DNA of 64,000 bases from assembly GCA_034359265.1 (NCBI GenBank), contig CP136897.1:31917501-31981500 (forward strand), given 5' to 3'. A program made the position numbers and the translations under genes. Below are positions 11,342-22,414 of the stretch, one piece after another. The notes below the pieces were generated by a model, which saw nothing but the letters and a program-made list of their open reading frames with translations, was not told where the DNA came from and did no database searches. Every line of letters begins with the position of its first letter. Within the stretch, counting starts at the first letter, position 1. The stretch comes from Canna indica (taxonomy: Eukaryota > Streptophyta > Magnoliopsida > Zingiberales > Cannaceae).

Positions 11342-11458
11342 GGTGCAACACGAGGACTTCCCAGGGGGTCACCCATCCTAGTACTACTCTCGCCCAAGCA
11401 CGCTTGACTTCGGAGTTCTGATGGGATCCGGTGCGTTAGTGCTGGTATGATCGCACCC
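11342..11458 (-). rRNA. 5S rRNA: 5S rRNA unit 24
   Basis: Near consensus ('cttgacttc'). Its downstream spacer carries the 73-bp tandem duplication at 11154-11299. Confidence 0.93.
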
Positions 11459-11800
11459 GTCATGCACTTCTGATCGTCGGCTAATAAGGGTGAGCGTCCG
11501 AGGGATAGCTCGGGGTCATTTTCTTCGTCTCTTCGCGCGCCTTTTAGCGTCACGTGAAAAGCTGAAATCTAACAATAATGCACGGAGTTACGCCCGTTTT
11601 AAACGAAAAATAATAATTGAAATGTTATTTTTCTTATTTATTTACAAATTTTAATTTTTCGGGTCGGTTGGTCGATCGAGCCGGCCGTAGAGGTTGCGGC
11701 GGGCGATCGACAGCCAAATTTTATGTCGACGACGTCGTCCTACCTTAACGTTTGGTTAGAAAGATTGGTAAAAAAAAAGAACTCGTCGTGCAATCAAATA

Positions 11801-11908
11801 GGTGCAACACGAGGACTTCCGAGGGGGTCACCCATCCTAGTACTACTCTCGCCCAAGCACGCTTAACTTCGAAGTTCTGAAGGAATCCGGTGCGTTAGTG
11901 CTGGTACG
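11801..11908 (-). pseudogene. 5S rRNA: 5S rRNA unit 25, truncated at both flanks
   Basis: Same architecture as unit 13. The primary T-tract is lost ('ataggtgcaac') and the 5' end is fused to spacer ('ggtacgttattttt', the ATG changed to ACG). Spacings to the neighbouring genes (459 and 311 bp) match those of unit 13 (459 and 310). The second T-tract is intact at about 11770. Confidence 0.9.
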
Positions 11909-12111
11909 TTATTTTTCTTATTTATTTACAAATTTTAATTTTTTGGGTCGGTTGGTCGATCGAGCAGGCCGTAGAGGTTGCGGCGGGCCCCGCGCGGGCG
12001 ATCGACAGCCAAGATTTATGGCGACGACGTCGTCCGTCCTTAACGTTTGGTTAGAAAGATTGGTAAAAAAAATGATCTCGTCGTGCAATCAAATAGGTAG
12101 TAAAAAAAATC

Positions 12112-12228
12112 GGTCCAACGTGAATACTTCCCAGGGGGTCACCCATCCTAGTACTACTCTCGCCCAAGCACGCTTAACTTCGAAGTTTTGATTGGATCCG
12201 GTGCATTAGTGCTGGTTTGATCGCACCC
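12112..12228 (-). rRNA. 5S rRNA: 5S rRNA unit 26, divergent, possible pseudogene
   Basis: Full length but the 3' end is changed ('ggtccaacgtgaatac'), as are 'gaagttttgattgg' and 'ctggtttgatcg'. Helix I pairing would be weakened. Confidence 0.75.
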
Positions 12229-12586
12229 GGTATGCACTTCTGATCGTAGGCTTATAAGGGTGAGCGACCGAGGGAGAGTTCGGGGGTCATTTACTTCGTC
12301 TCTTCGCGCGACTTTCAGCGCCACGTGAAAAGCTGAAATCAGACAATAATGCACGGAGTTACGCCCGTTTTAAACGAAAAATAATAATTGAAATATTATT
12401 TTTCTTATTTATTTACAAATTTTAATTTTTCGGGTCGGTTGGTCAATCGAGCCGGCCGTAGAGGTTGCGGCGGGCGATCGACAGCCAAGATTTATGGCGA
12501 CGATGTCGTCCGTCCTTAACGTTTGGTTAGAAAGATTGGTAAAAAAAATAATCTCGTCGTGCAATCAAATAGGTAGTAAAAAAACA

Positions 12587-12703
12587 AGTGCGACACGAGG
12601 ACTTCCCAGGGGGTCACCAATCCTAGTACTACTCTCGCCCAAGCACGCTTAACTTCGGAGTTCTGATGGGATCCGGTGCGTTAGTGCTGGTATGATCGCA
12701 CCC
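12587..12703 (-). rRNA. 5S rRNA: 5S rRNA unit 27
   Basis: 'agtgcgacac', C-box 'caccaatcct'; broken terminator tract; spacer lacks the 11-bp GC block. Confidence 0.86.
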
Positions 12704-13070
12704 GTCATGCGCTTCTGATCGTCGGCTAATAAGGGTGAGCGTCCGAGGGACAGCTTGTGGTCATTTTCTTCGTCTCTTCGCGTGCCTTTCAGCGCCACGT
12801 GAAAAGTTGCAATCGGACAATAATGCACGGAGTTACGCCCGTTTTAAACGAAAAATAAGAATTGAAATGTTATTTTTCTTATTTATTTACAAATTTTAAT
12901 TTTTCGGGTCGGTTGGTCGATCGAGCCGGCCGTAGAGGTTGCGGCGGGCCCCGCGCGGGCGATCGACAGGCAAATTTTATGTCGACGACGTCGTCCGTCC
13001 TTAACGTTTGGTTAGAAAGATTGGAAAAAAAAATGATCTCGTCGTGCAATCAAATAGGTAGTAAAAAAAA

Positions 13071-13187
13071 GGTGCAACACGAGGACTTCCCAAGGGGTCA
13101 CCCATCATAGTACTACTCTCGCCCAAGCACGCTTAACTTCGGAGTTCTGATGGGATCCGGTGCGTTAGTGCTGGTATGATCGCACCC
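13071..13187 (-). rRNA. 5S rRNA: 5S rRNA unit 28
   Basis: 'cccaagggg', C-box flank 'cccatcatag'. Otherwise consensus. Confidence 0.92.
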
Positions 13188-13555
13188 GTCATGCACTTTT
13201 GATCGTCGACTAATAAGGGTGAGCGTCCGAGGGATAGCTCGGGGTCATTTTCTTCGTCTCTTCGCGCGCCTTTTAGCGCCACGTGAAAAGCTGAAATCGG
13301 ACAATAATGCACGGAGTTACGCCCGTTTTAAACGCAAAATAATAATTGAAATGTTATTTTTCTAATTTATTTACAAATTTTAATTTTTCGGGTCGGTTGG
13401 TCGATCGAGCCGACCGTAGAGGTTGCGGCGGGCCCCGCGCGGGCGATCGACAGCCAAATTTTATGTCAACGACGTCGTCCGTCCTTAACGTTTGGTTAGA
13501 AAGATTGGAAAAAAAAATGATCTCGTCGTGCAATCAAATAGGTAGTAAAAAAAAA

Positions 13556-13672
13556 GGTGCAACACGAGGACTTCCCAGGGGGTCACCCATCCTAGTACTA
13601 CTCTCGCCCAAGCACGCTTGACTTCGGAGTTCTGATGGGATCCGGTGCGTTAGTGCTGGTATGATCGCACCC
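13556..13672 (-). rRNA. 5S rRNA: 5S rRNA unit 29
   Basis: Consensus except 'cttgacttc' at the A-box edge. Confidence 0.94.
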
Positions 13673-13925
13673 GTCATGCACTTCTGATCGTCGGCTAATA
13701 AGGGTGAGCGTCCGAGGGATAGCTCGGGGTCATTTTCTTCGTCTCTTCGCGCGCCTTTTAGCGCCACGTGAAAAGCTGAAATCGGACAATAATGCACAGA
13801 GTTACGCCCGTTTTAAACGAAAAATAATAATTGAAATGTTATTTTTCTTATTTATTTACAAATTTTAATTTTTTGGGTCGGTTGGTCGATCGAGCCGGCC
13901 GTAGAGGTTGCGGCGGGCCCCGCGC

Positions 13926-14071
13926 GGGCGATCGACAGCCAAATTTTATGTCGACGATGTCTTCCGTCCTTAACGTCTGGTTAGAAAGATTGGAAAAAGG
14001 GCGATCGACAGCCAAATTTTATGTCGACGACGTCGTCCGTACTTAACGTTTGATTAGAAAGATTGGAAAAA
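13926..14071. repeat. 73-bp tandem duplication in spacer (unit 30)
   Basis: The same 73-bp duplication as at 11154, with the same odd 'ccgtacttaac' in the second copy, so both descend from one event. Confidence 0.9.
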
Positions 14072-14112
14072 AAAATGATCTCGTCGTGCAATCAAATAGG
14101 TAGTAAAAAAAA

Positions 14113-14229
14113 GGTGCAACACGAGGACTTCCCAAGGGGTCACCCATCCTAGTACTACTCTCGCCCAAGCACGCTTAACTTCGGAGTTCCGATGGGATCC
14201 GGTGCGTTAGTGCTGATATGATCGCACCC
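14113..14229 (-). rRNA. 5S rRNA: 5S rRNA unit 30
   Basis: 'cccaagggg', 'gttccgatggg', 'gctgatatg'. Followed by the second 73-bp spacer duplication (13926-14071). Confidence 0.9.
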
Positions 14230-14598
14230 GTCATGCACTTTTGATCGTCGACTAATAAGGGTGAGCGTCCGAGGGATAGCTCGGGGTCATTTTCTTCGTC
14301 TCTTCGCGCGCCTTTTAGCGCCACGTGAAAAGCTGAAATCGGACAATAATGCACGGAGTTACGCCCGTTTTAAACGCAAAATAATAATTGAAATGTTATT
14401 TTTCTTATTTATTTACAAATTTTAATTTTTCGGGTCGGTTGGTCGATCGAGCCGGCCGTAGAGGTTGCGGCGGGCCCCGCGCGGGCGATCAACAGCCAAA
14501 TTTTATGTCGACGACGTCGTCCGTCCTTAACGTTTGGTTAGAAAGATTGGTAAAAAAAATGATCTCGTCGTGCAATCAAATAGGTAGTAAAAAAAAAA

Positions 14599-14706
14599 GG
14601 TACAACACGAGGACTTCCCAAGGGGTCACCCATCCTAGTACTACTCTCACCAAAGCACGCTTAACTTCAGAGTTCTAATGGGATCCGGTGCGTTAGTGCT
14701 GGTATG
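14599..14706 (-). pseudogene. 5S rRNA: 5S rRNA unit 31, 5'-truncated
   Basis: 'ggtATG' fuses directly to 'ttattttt' of the spacer, losing 9 gene bases and the upstream promoter (175-bp deletion). The T-tract is kept. 'ggtacaac', 'ctctcaccaaagc'. Confidence 0.92.
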
Positions 14707-14909
14707 TTATTTTTCTTATTTATTTACAAATTTTAATTTTTCGGGTCGGTTGGTCGATCGAGCCGGCCGTAGAGGTTGCGGCGGGCCCCGCGCGGGCGAT
14801 CGACAGCCAAATTTTATGTCGACGACGTCGTCCGTCCTTAACGTTTGGTTAGAAAGATTGGTAAAAAAAATGATCTCGTCGTGCAATCAAATAGGTAGTA
14901 AAAAAAAAA

Positions 14910-15017
14910 GGTACAACACGAGGACTTCCCAAGGGGTCACCCATCCTAGTACTACTCTCACCAAAGCACGCTTAACTTCGGAGTTCTAATGGGATCCGGT
15001 GCGTTAGTGCTGGTATG
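14910..15017 (-). pseudogene. 5S rRNA: 5S rRNA unit 32, 5'-truncated
   Basis: Near-copy of unit 31 at 311 bp, with the same ATG junction. Units 31-33 form a run of short repeats. Confidence 0.92.
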
Positions 15018-15219
15018 TTATTTTTCTTATTTATTTACAAATTTTAATTTTTCGGGTCGGTTGGTCGATCGAGCCGGCCGTAGAGGTTGCGGCGGGCCCC
15101 GCGCGGGCGATCGACAGACAAATTTTATGTCGACGACGTCGTCCGTCCTTAACGTTTGGATAGAAAGTTTGGTAAAAAAAATGATCTCGTCGTGCAATCA
15201 AATAGGTAGTAAAAAAAAA

Positions 15220-15336
15220 GGTGCAACACGAGGACTTCCCAGGGGGTCACCCATCGTAGTACTACTCTCGCCCAAGCACGCTTAATTTCAGAGTTCTGAT
15301 GAGATCCGGCGCGTTAGTGCTGGAATGATCGCACCC
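15220..15336 (-). rRNA. 5S rRNA: 5S rRNA unit 33
   Basis: Full length; 'cccatcgtag', 'ttaatttcagag', 'gagatccggcgcg', 'ggaatgatcg'. Upstream promoter restored. Confidence 0.86.
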
Positions 15337-15702
15337 GTCATGCACTTCTGATCGTCGGCTAATAAGGGTGAGCGTCCGAGGGATAGCTCGGGGTCATTTT
15401 CTTCGTCTCTTCGCGCGCCTTTTAGCGCCACGTGAAAAACTGAAATCGTACAATAATGAACGGAGTTACGCCCGTTTTAAACGAAAAATAATAATTGAAA
15501 TGTTATATTTCTTATTTATTTACAAATTTTAATTTCTCGGGTCGGTTTGTCGATCGAGCTAGCCGTAGAGGTTGCGGCGGGCCCCGCGCGGGCGATCGAC
15601 AGCCAAATTTTATGTCGACGACGTCGTCCGTCCTTAACGTTTGGTTAGAAAGATTGGTAAAAAAACGATGTCGTCGTGCAATCAAATAGGTAGTAAAAAA
15701 AA

Positions 15703-15819
15703 GGTGCAACACGAGGACTTCCCAGGGGGTCACCTATCCAAGTTCTATTCTCACCCAAGCACGCTTAACTTCGGAGTTCTGATGGGATCCGGTGCGTTAG
15801 TGCTGGTATGATCGCACCC
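15703..15819 (-). rRNA. 5S rRNA: 5S rRNA unit 34
   Basis: C-box altered ('cacctatccaag'), 'ttctattctcaccc'. Possibly impaired. Confidence 0.84.
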
Positions 15820-16518
15820 GTCATGCACTTCTGATCGTCGGCTAATAAGGGTGAGCGTCCGAGGGATAGCTCGGGGTCATTTTCTTCGTCTCTTCGCGCG
15901 CCTATTAGCGCCACGTGAAAAGCTGAAATCAGACAATAATGCACGGAGTTACGCCCGTTTTAAACGAAAAATAATAATTGAAATGTTATTTTTCTTATTT
16001 ATTTACAAATTTTAATTTTTCGGGTCGGTTGGTCGATCGAGCCGGCCGTAGAGGTTGCGGCGGGCCCCGCACGGGCGATCGACAGCCAAATTTTATGTCG
16101 ACGACGTCGTCCGTCCTTAACGTTTGGTTAGAAAATTGGTAAAAAAAATGATCTCGTCGTGCAATCAAATAGGTAGTAAAAAAAAGGTGAACGAGCGATA
16201 GCTCGGGGTCATTTTCTTCGTCTCTTCGCGCGCCTTTTAGCGCCGCGTGAAAAGCTGAAATCGGACAATAATGCACGGAGTTACGCCCGTTTTAAACGAA
16301 AAATAATAATTGAAATGTTATATTTCTTATTTATTTACAAAAGTTAATTTTTCGGGTCGGTTGGTCGATCGAGCCGGCCGTAGAGGTTGCGGCGAGCCCC
16401 GCGTGGGCGATCGACAGCCAAATTTTATGTCGACGACGTCGTCCGTCCTTAACGTTTGGTTAGAAAGATTGGTAAAAAAAATGATCTCGTCGTGCAATCA
16501 AATAGGTAGTAAAAAAAA
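15820..16518. other. Gene-less repeat (unit 35): 5S gene deleted
   Basis: The spacer runs normally to the A-run at 16178-16186. After 'ggtga' (16187-16191) the sequence jumps to 'cgagcgatagctcgg' of the next upstream region. The entire 5S body and the TATA-like box are missing. Both ends of the lost segment carry GGTG ('ggtgcaac' and 'ggtgagcg'), consistent with a deletion between short direct repeats. This leaves about 700 bp of spacer between units 34 and 36. Confidence 0.92.
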
Positions 16519-16635
16519 GGTGCAACACGAAGACTTCCCAGGGGGTCACCCATCCTAGTACTATTCTCGCCCAAGCACGCTTAACTTCGGAATTCTGATG
16601 GGATCTGGTGCGTTAGTGCTGGTATGATCGCACCC
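16519..16635 (-). rRNA. 5S rRNA: 5S rRNA unit 36
   Basis: 'acgaagac', 'actattctcg', 'cggaattctg', 'gatctggtg'. Boxes intact. Confidence 0.9.
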
Positions 16636-17003
16636 GTCATGCACTTCTGATCGTCGGCAAATAAGGGTGAGCGTCCGAGCGATAGCTCGGGGTCATTTTC
16701 TTCGTCTCTTCGCGCGCCTTTTAGCGCCACGTGAAAAGTTGAAATCGGACAATAATGCACGGAGTAATGCCCGTTTTAAACGAAAAATAATAATTGAAAT
16801 GTTATATTTCTTATTTATTTACAAAGGTTAATTTTTCGGGTCGGTTGGTCGATCGAGCCGGCCGTAGAGGTTGCGGCGGGCCCCGCGCGGGCGATCGACA
16901 GCCAAATTTTATGTCGACGACGTCGTCCGTCCTTAACGTTTGGTTAGAAAGATTTGTAAATGAAATCATCTCGTCGTGCAATCAAATAGGAAGTGAAAAA
17001 AAA

Positions 17004-17120
17004 GGTGCAACACGAGGACTTCCCAGGGGGTCACCCATCCTAGTACTACTCTCCGCCAAGCACGCTTAACTTCGGAGTTCTGTTGGGATACGGTGCGTTA
17101 GTGCTGGTATGATCGCACCC
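17004..17120 (-). rRNA. 5S rRNA: 5S rRNA unit 37
   Basis: 'ctctccgccaag' near the IE, 'ctgttgggatacgg'. Confidence 0.88.
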
Positions 17121-17488
17121 GTCATGCACTTCTGATCGTCGGCTAATAAGGGTGAGCGTCCGAGGGATAGCTCGGGGTCATTTTCTTCCACTCTTCGTGC
17201 GCCTTTTAGCGCCACGTGAAAAGCTGAAATCGGACAATAATGCACGGAGTTACGCCCGTTTTAAACGAAAAATAATAATTGAAATGTTATATTTCTTATT
17301 TATTTACAAATTTTAATTTTTTGGGTCGGTTGGTCGATCGAGCCGGCCGTAGAGGTTGCGGCGGGCCCCGCGTGGGCGATCGACAGCCAAATTTTATGTC
17401 GACGACGTCGTCCGTCCTTAACGTTTGGTTAGAAAGATTGGTAAAAAAAATGATCTCGTCGTGCAATCGAATAGGTAGTCAAAAAAAA

Positions 17489-17604
17489 GGTGCAACACGA
17501 GGACTTCCCAGGGGCCACCCATCCTAGTACTACTCTCTCCCAAGCACGCTTAACTTCGGAGTTCTGATGGGATCCGGTGCGTTAGTGCTGGTATGATCGC
17601 ACCC
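17489..17604 (-). rRNA. 5S rRNA: 5S rRNA unit 38 (116 bp)
   Basis: One base lost in the G-run ('caggggccaccc'); 'ctctctccc'. Confidence 0.88.
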
Positions 17605-17971
17605 GTCATGCACTTCTGATCGTCGGCTAATAAGGGTGAGCGTCCGACGGATAGCTCGGGGTCATTTTCTTCGTCTCTTCGCGCGCCTTTTAGCGCCACG
17701 TGAAAAATTGAAATCGTACAATAATGAACGGAGTTACGCCCGTTTTAAACGAAAAATAATAATTGAAATGTTATATTTCTTATTTATTTACAAATTTTAA
17801 TTTTTCGGGTCAGTTGGTCGATCGAGCCGGCCGTAGAGGTTGCGGCGGGCGCCGCGCGGGCGATCGACAGCCAAATTTTATGTCGACGATGTCGTCCGTC
17901 CTTAACGTTTGGTTAGAAAGAATGGTAAAAAAAATGATCTCGTCGTGCAATCAAATAGGTAGTACAAAAAA

Positions 17972-18081
17972 GGTGCAACACGAGGACTTCCCAGGGGGTC
18001 ACCCATCCAAGTACTATTGTCGCCCAAGCACGCTTAACTTCGGAGTTCTGATAAGGTGTTAGTGCTGGTATGATCGCACCC
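17972..18081 (-). pseudogene. 5S rRNA: 5S rRNA unit 39 with 7-bp internal deletion
   Basis: 'ctgataaggtgttag' replaces the longer consensus, removing 7 bp around gene positions 24-36. 'atccaagtactattg' is also changed. The control boxes remain, so transcription may persist, but the RNA fold (loop A and helix III region) would be damaged. Confidence 0.85.
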
Positions 18082-18449
18082 GTCATGCACTTCTGATCGT
18101 CGGCTAATAAGGGTGAGCGTCCGAGCGATAGCTCGGGGTCATTTTCTTCGTCTCTTCGCGCGCCTTTTAGCGCCACGCGAAAAGCTGAAATCGGACAATA
18201 ATGCACGGAGTTACGCCCGTTTTAAACGAAAAATAATAATTGAAATGTTATTTTTCTTATTTATTTACAAATTTTAATTTTTCGGGTCGGTTGGTCGATC
18301 GAGCTGGCCGTAGAGGTTGCGGCGGGCCCCGCGCGGGCGATCGACAGCCAAATTTTATGTCGACGACGTCGTCCGTCCTTAACGTTTGGTTAGAAAGATT
18401 GGTAAAAAAAATGATCTCGTCGTGCAATCAAATAAATAGTAAAAAAAAA

Positions 18450-18566
18450 GGTGCAACACGAGGACATCCCAGGGGGTCACCCATCCTAGTACTACTCTAG
18501 CCCAAGCACACTTAACTTCGGAGTTCTGATGGGATCCGGTGGGTTAGTGCTGGTATGATCGCACCC
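18450..18566 (-). rRNA. 5S rRNA: 5S rRNA unit 40
   Basis: 'gaggacatccc', 'tctagcccaagcacac' (IE and A-box changes), 'ggtgggttag'. Confidence 0.86.
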
Positions 18567-18933
18567 GTCATGCACTTCTGATCGTCGGCTAATAAGGGTG
18601 AGCGTCCGAGGGATAGCTCGGGGTCATTTTCTTCGTCTCTTCGCGCGCCTTTTAGCGCCACGTGATATGTTGAAATCGGACAATAATGCACGGAGTTACG
18701 CCCGTTTTAAACGAAAAATAATAATTGAAATGTTATATTTCTTATTTATTTACAAATTTTAATTTTTCGGGTCAGTTGGTCGATCGAGCCGGCCGTAGAG
18801 GTTGCGGCGGGCGCCGCGCGGGCGATCGACAGCCAAATTTTATGTCGACGATGTCGTCCGTCCTTAACGTTTGGTTAGAAAGAATGGTAAAAAAAATGAT
18901 CTCGTCGTGCAATCAAATAGGTAGTAAAAAAAA

Positions 18934-19043
18934 GGTGCAACACGAGGACTTCCCAGGGGGTCACCCATCCAAGTACTATTGTCGCCCAAGCACGCTTAAC
19001 TTCGGAGTTCTGATAAGGTGTTAGTGCTGGTATGATCGCACCC
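18934..19043 (-). pseudogene. 5S rRNA: 5S rRNA unit 41 with 7-bp internal deletion
   Basis: Copy of unit 39 at 962 bp with the identical 7-bp deletion. Confidence 0.85.
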
Positions 19044-19411
19044 GTCATGCACTTCTGATCGTCGGCTAATAAGGGTGAGCGTCCGAGCGATAGCTCGGGG
19101 TCATTTTCTTCGTCTCTTCGCGCGCCTTTTAGCGCCACGCGAAAAGCTGAAATCGGACAATAATGCACGGAGTTACGCCCGTTTTAAACGAAAAATAATA
19201 ATTGAAATGTTATTTTTCTTATTTATTTACAAATTTTAATTTTTCGGGTCGGTTGGTCGATCGAGCTGGCCGTAGAGGTTGCGGCGGGCCCCGCGCGGGC
19301 GATCGACAGCCAAATTTTATGTCGACGACGTCGTCCGTCCTTAACGTTTGGTTAGAAAGATTGGTAAAAAAAATGATCTCGTCGTGCAATCAAATAAATA
19401 GTAAAAAAAAA

Positions 19412-19528
19412 GGTGCAACACGAGGACATCCCAGGGGGTCACCCATCCTAGTACTACTCTCGCCCAAGCACACTTAACTTCGGAGTTCTGATGGGATCTG
19501 GTGGGTTAGTGCTGGTATGATCGCACCC
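19412..19528 (-). rRNA. 5S rRNA: 5S rRNA unit 42
   Basis: Copy of unit 40 at 962 bp; 'gatctggtggg' and an intact IE. Confidence 0.88.
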
Positions 19529-19896
19529 GTCATGCACTTCTGATCGTCGGCTAATAAGGGTGAGCGTCCGAGGGATAGCTCGGGGTCATTTTCTTCGTCT
19601 CTTCGCGCGCCTTTTAGCGCCACGTGATATGTTGAAATCGGACAATAATGCACGGAGTTACGCCCGTTTTAAACGAAAAATAATAATTGAAATGTTATAT
19701 TTCTTATTTATTTACAAATTTTAATTTTTCAGGTCGGTTGGTCGATCGAGCCGGCCGTAGAGGTTGCGGAGAGCCCCGCGCGGGCGATCGACAGCCAAAT
19801 TTTATGTCGACGACGTCGTCCGTCCTTAACGTTTGGTCAGAAAGATTGGTAAAAAAAATGATCTCGTCGTGCAATCAAATAGGTAGTAAAAAAAAA

Positions 19897-20013
19897 GGAG
19901 CATCACGAGGACTTCCCAGGGGATCACCCATCCTAGTACTACTCTCGCCCAAGCACGCTTATCTTCGGAGTTCTGATGGGATCCGGTGCGTTAGTGCTGG
20001 TATGATCGCACCC
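19897..20013 (-). rRNA. 5S rRNA: 5S rRNA unit 43
   Basis: 'ggagcatcacg', 'ggggatcac', 'cttatcttc'. Confidence 0.88.
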
Positions 20014-20381
20014 GTCATGCACTTCTGATCATCGGCTAATAAGGGTGAGCGTCCGAGGGATAGCTCGGGGTCATTTTCTTCGTCTCTTCGCGCGCCTTTT
20101 AGCGCCACGTGAAAAGCTGAAATCAGACAATAATGCTCGGAGTTACGCCCGTTTTAAACGAAAAATAACTATTCAAATGTTATATTTCTTATTTATTTAC
20201 ATATTTTAATTTTTCGGGTCGGTTGGTCGATCGAGCCGGCCGTAGAGGTTGCGGCGGGCCCCGCGCGGTCGATCGACAGCCAAATTTTATGTCGAAGACG
20301 TCGTCCGTCCTTAACGTTTGGTTAGAAAGATTGGTAAAAAAAATGATCTCGTCGTGCAATCAAATAGGTAGTAAAAAAAAA

Positions 20382-20498
20382 GGTGCATCACGAGGACTTC
20401 CCAGGGGATCACCCATCCTAGTACTACTCTCGCCCAAGCACGCTTAACTTCGGAGTTCTGATGGGATCCGGTGCGTTAGTGCTGGTATGATCGCACCC
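20382..20498 (-). rRNA. 5S rRNA: 5S rRNA unit 44
   Basis: 'ggtgcatcacg', 'ggggatcac'; boxes intact. Confidence 0.92.
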
Positions 20499-20854
20499 GT
20501 CATGCACTTCTGATCGTCGGCTAATAAGGGTGAGCGTCCGAGGGATAGCTCGGGGTCATTTTCTTCGTCTCTTCGCGCGCCTTTTAGCGCCACGTGAAAA
20601 GCTGAAATCGGACAATAATGCTCGGAGTTACGCCCGTTTTAAACGAAAAATAATAATTGAAATGTTATTTTTCTTATTTATTTACAAATTTTAATTTTTC
20701 GGGTCGGTTGGTCGATCGAGCTGGCCGTAGAGGTTGCGGCGGGCGATCGACAGCCAAATTTTATGTCGACGACGTTGTCCGTCCTTAACGTTTGGTTAGA
20801 AAGATTGGTAAAAAAAATGATCTCGTCGTGCAATCAAATAGGTAGTAAAAAAAA

Positions 20855-20970
20855 GGTGCAACACGAGGACTTCCCAGGGGGTCACCCATCCTAGTACTAC
20901 TCTCGCCAAGAACGCTTAACTTCAGAGTTCTGATGGGATCCGTTGCGTTAGTGCTGGTATGATCACACCC
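20855..20970 (-). rRNA. 5S rRNA: 5S rRNA unit 45 (116 bp)
   Basis: One base lost ('ctcgccaagaacgc'), 'gatccgttgcg', 'gatcacaccc'. Spacer lacks the 11-bp GC block. Confidence 0.85.
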
Positions 20971-21338
20971 GTCATGCACTTCTGATCGTCGGCTAATAAG
21001 GGTGAGCGTCCGAGGGATAGCTCGGGGTCATTTTCTTCGTCTCTTCGCGCGCCTTTTAGCGCCACGTGAAAAGCTGAAATCGGACAATAATGCACGGAGT
21101 TACGCCCGTTTTAAATGAAAAATAATAATTGAAATGTTATTTTTCTTATTTATTTACAAATTTTAATTTTTCGGGTCGGTTGGTCGATCGAGCCGGCCGT
21201 AGAGGTTGGGGCGGGCCACGCGCGGGCGATCGACAGCCAAATTTTATGTCGACGACGTCGTCCGTCCTTAACGTTTGGTTAGAAAGATTGGTAAAAAAAA
21301 TGATCTCGTCGTGCAATCAAATAAATAGTAAAAAAAAA

Positions 21339-21455
21339 GGTGCAACACGAGAACTTCCTAGCGGGTCACCCATCCTAGTACTACTCTCGCACAAGCACGC
21401 TTAACTTCGGAGTTCTGATGGGATCCGGTGGGTTAGTGCTGGTATGATCGCACCC
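21339..21455 (-). rRNA. 5S rRNA: 5S rRNA unit 46
   Basis: 'cgagaacttcctagcggg', 'ctcgcacaag', 'ggtgggttag'. Confidence 0.88.
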
Positions 21456-21812
21456 ATCATGCCCTTCTGATCGCCGGCTAATAAGGGTAAGCGTCCGAGG
21501 GATAGCTCGGGGTCATTTTCTTCGTCTCTTCGCGCGCCTTTTAGCGCCACGCGAAAAGCTGAAATCGGACAATAATGCACGGAGTTACGCCCGTTTTAAA
21601 CGAAAAATAATAATTGAAATGTTATTTTTCTTATTTATTTACAAATTTTAATTTTTCGGGTCGGTTGGTCGATCGAGCTGGCCGTAGAGGTTGCGGCGGG
21701 CGATCGACAGCCAAATTTTATGTCGACGACGTCGTCCGTCCTTAACGTTTGGTTAGAAGGATTGGTAAAAAAAATGATCTCGTCGTGCAATCAAATAGGT
21801 AGTAAAAAAAAA

Positions 21813-21929
21813 GGTGCATCACGAGGACTTCCCAGGGGATCACCCATCCTAGTACTACTCTCGCCCAAGCACGCTTAACTTCGGAGTTCTGATTGGATCC
21901 GATGCATTAGTGCTGGTATGATCGCACCC
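21813..21929 (-). rRNA. 5S rRNA: 5S rRNA unit 47
   Basis: 'ggtgcatcacg', 'ggggatcac', 'gattggatccgatgcatt'. Short spacer (no 11-bp GC block). Confidence 0.88.
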
Positions 21930-22297
21930 GTCATGCACTTCTGATCGTCGGCTAATAAGGGTGAGCGTCCGAGGGATAGCTCGGGGTCATTTTCTTCGTC
22001 TCTTCGCGCGCCTTTTAGCGGCACGTGAAAAACTGAAATCGGACAATAATGCACGGAGTTACGCCCGTTTTAAACGAAAAATAATAATTGAAATGTTATA
22101 TTTCTTATTTATTTACAAATTTTAATTTTTCGGGTCGGTTGGTCGATCAAGCCGGCCGTAGCGGTTGCGGCGGGCCCCGCGCGGGCGATCGACAGCCAAA
22201 TTTTATGTCGACGACGTCGTCCGTCCTTAACGTTTGGTTAGAAAGATTGGTAAAAAAAATGATCTCGTCGTGCAATCAAATAAATAGTAAAAAAAAA

Positions 22298-22414
22298 CGT
22301 GCAACACGAGCACTTCCCAGGGGGTCACGCATCCTAGTACTACTCTCGCCCAAGCACACTTAACTTCGGAGTTTTGATGGGATCAAGTGGGTTAGTGCTG
22401 GTATGATCGCACCC
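22298..22414 (-). rRNA. 5S rRNA: 5S rRNA unit 48
   Basis: 'cgtgcaac', C-box 'cacgcatcct', 'gagttttgatggg', 'gatcaagtggg'. Possibly impaired. Confidence 0.83.

Larger units (their letters stand above)
14388..15285. repeat. Short 310-bp repeat run
   Basis: Genes 31, 32 and 33 are spaced 311 and 310 bp apart because 175 bp containing the gene 5' end and upstream region are missing between them. The short unit has itself been tandemly multiplied. Confidence 0.9.
17763..19686. repeat. Dimer duplication, 2 x 962 bp
   Basis: Units 39-40 (17763-18724) and 41-42 (18725-19686) share a 7-bp gene deletion, 'cgtgatatgttg', 'ggtgggttag' and 'caaataaatag'. Only a few differences were seen. Confidence 0.9.

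Noticed and set aside
13534..13797. Minus-strand open frames of 66-97 codons covering the 5S gene or spacer
   Set aside because: They are shadows of the rRNA gene and spacer, are present only in units lacking chance stops, and have no coding signal.
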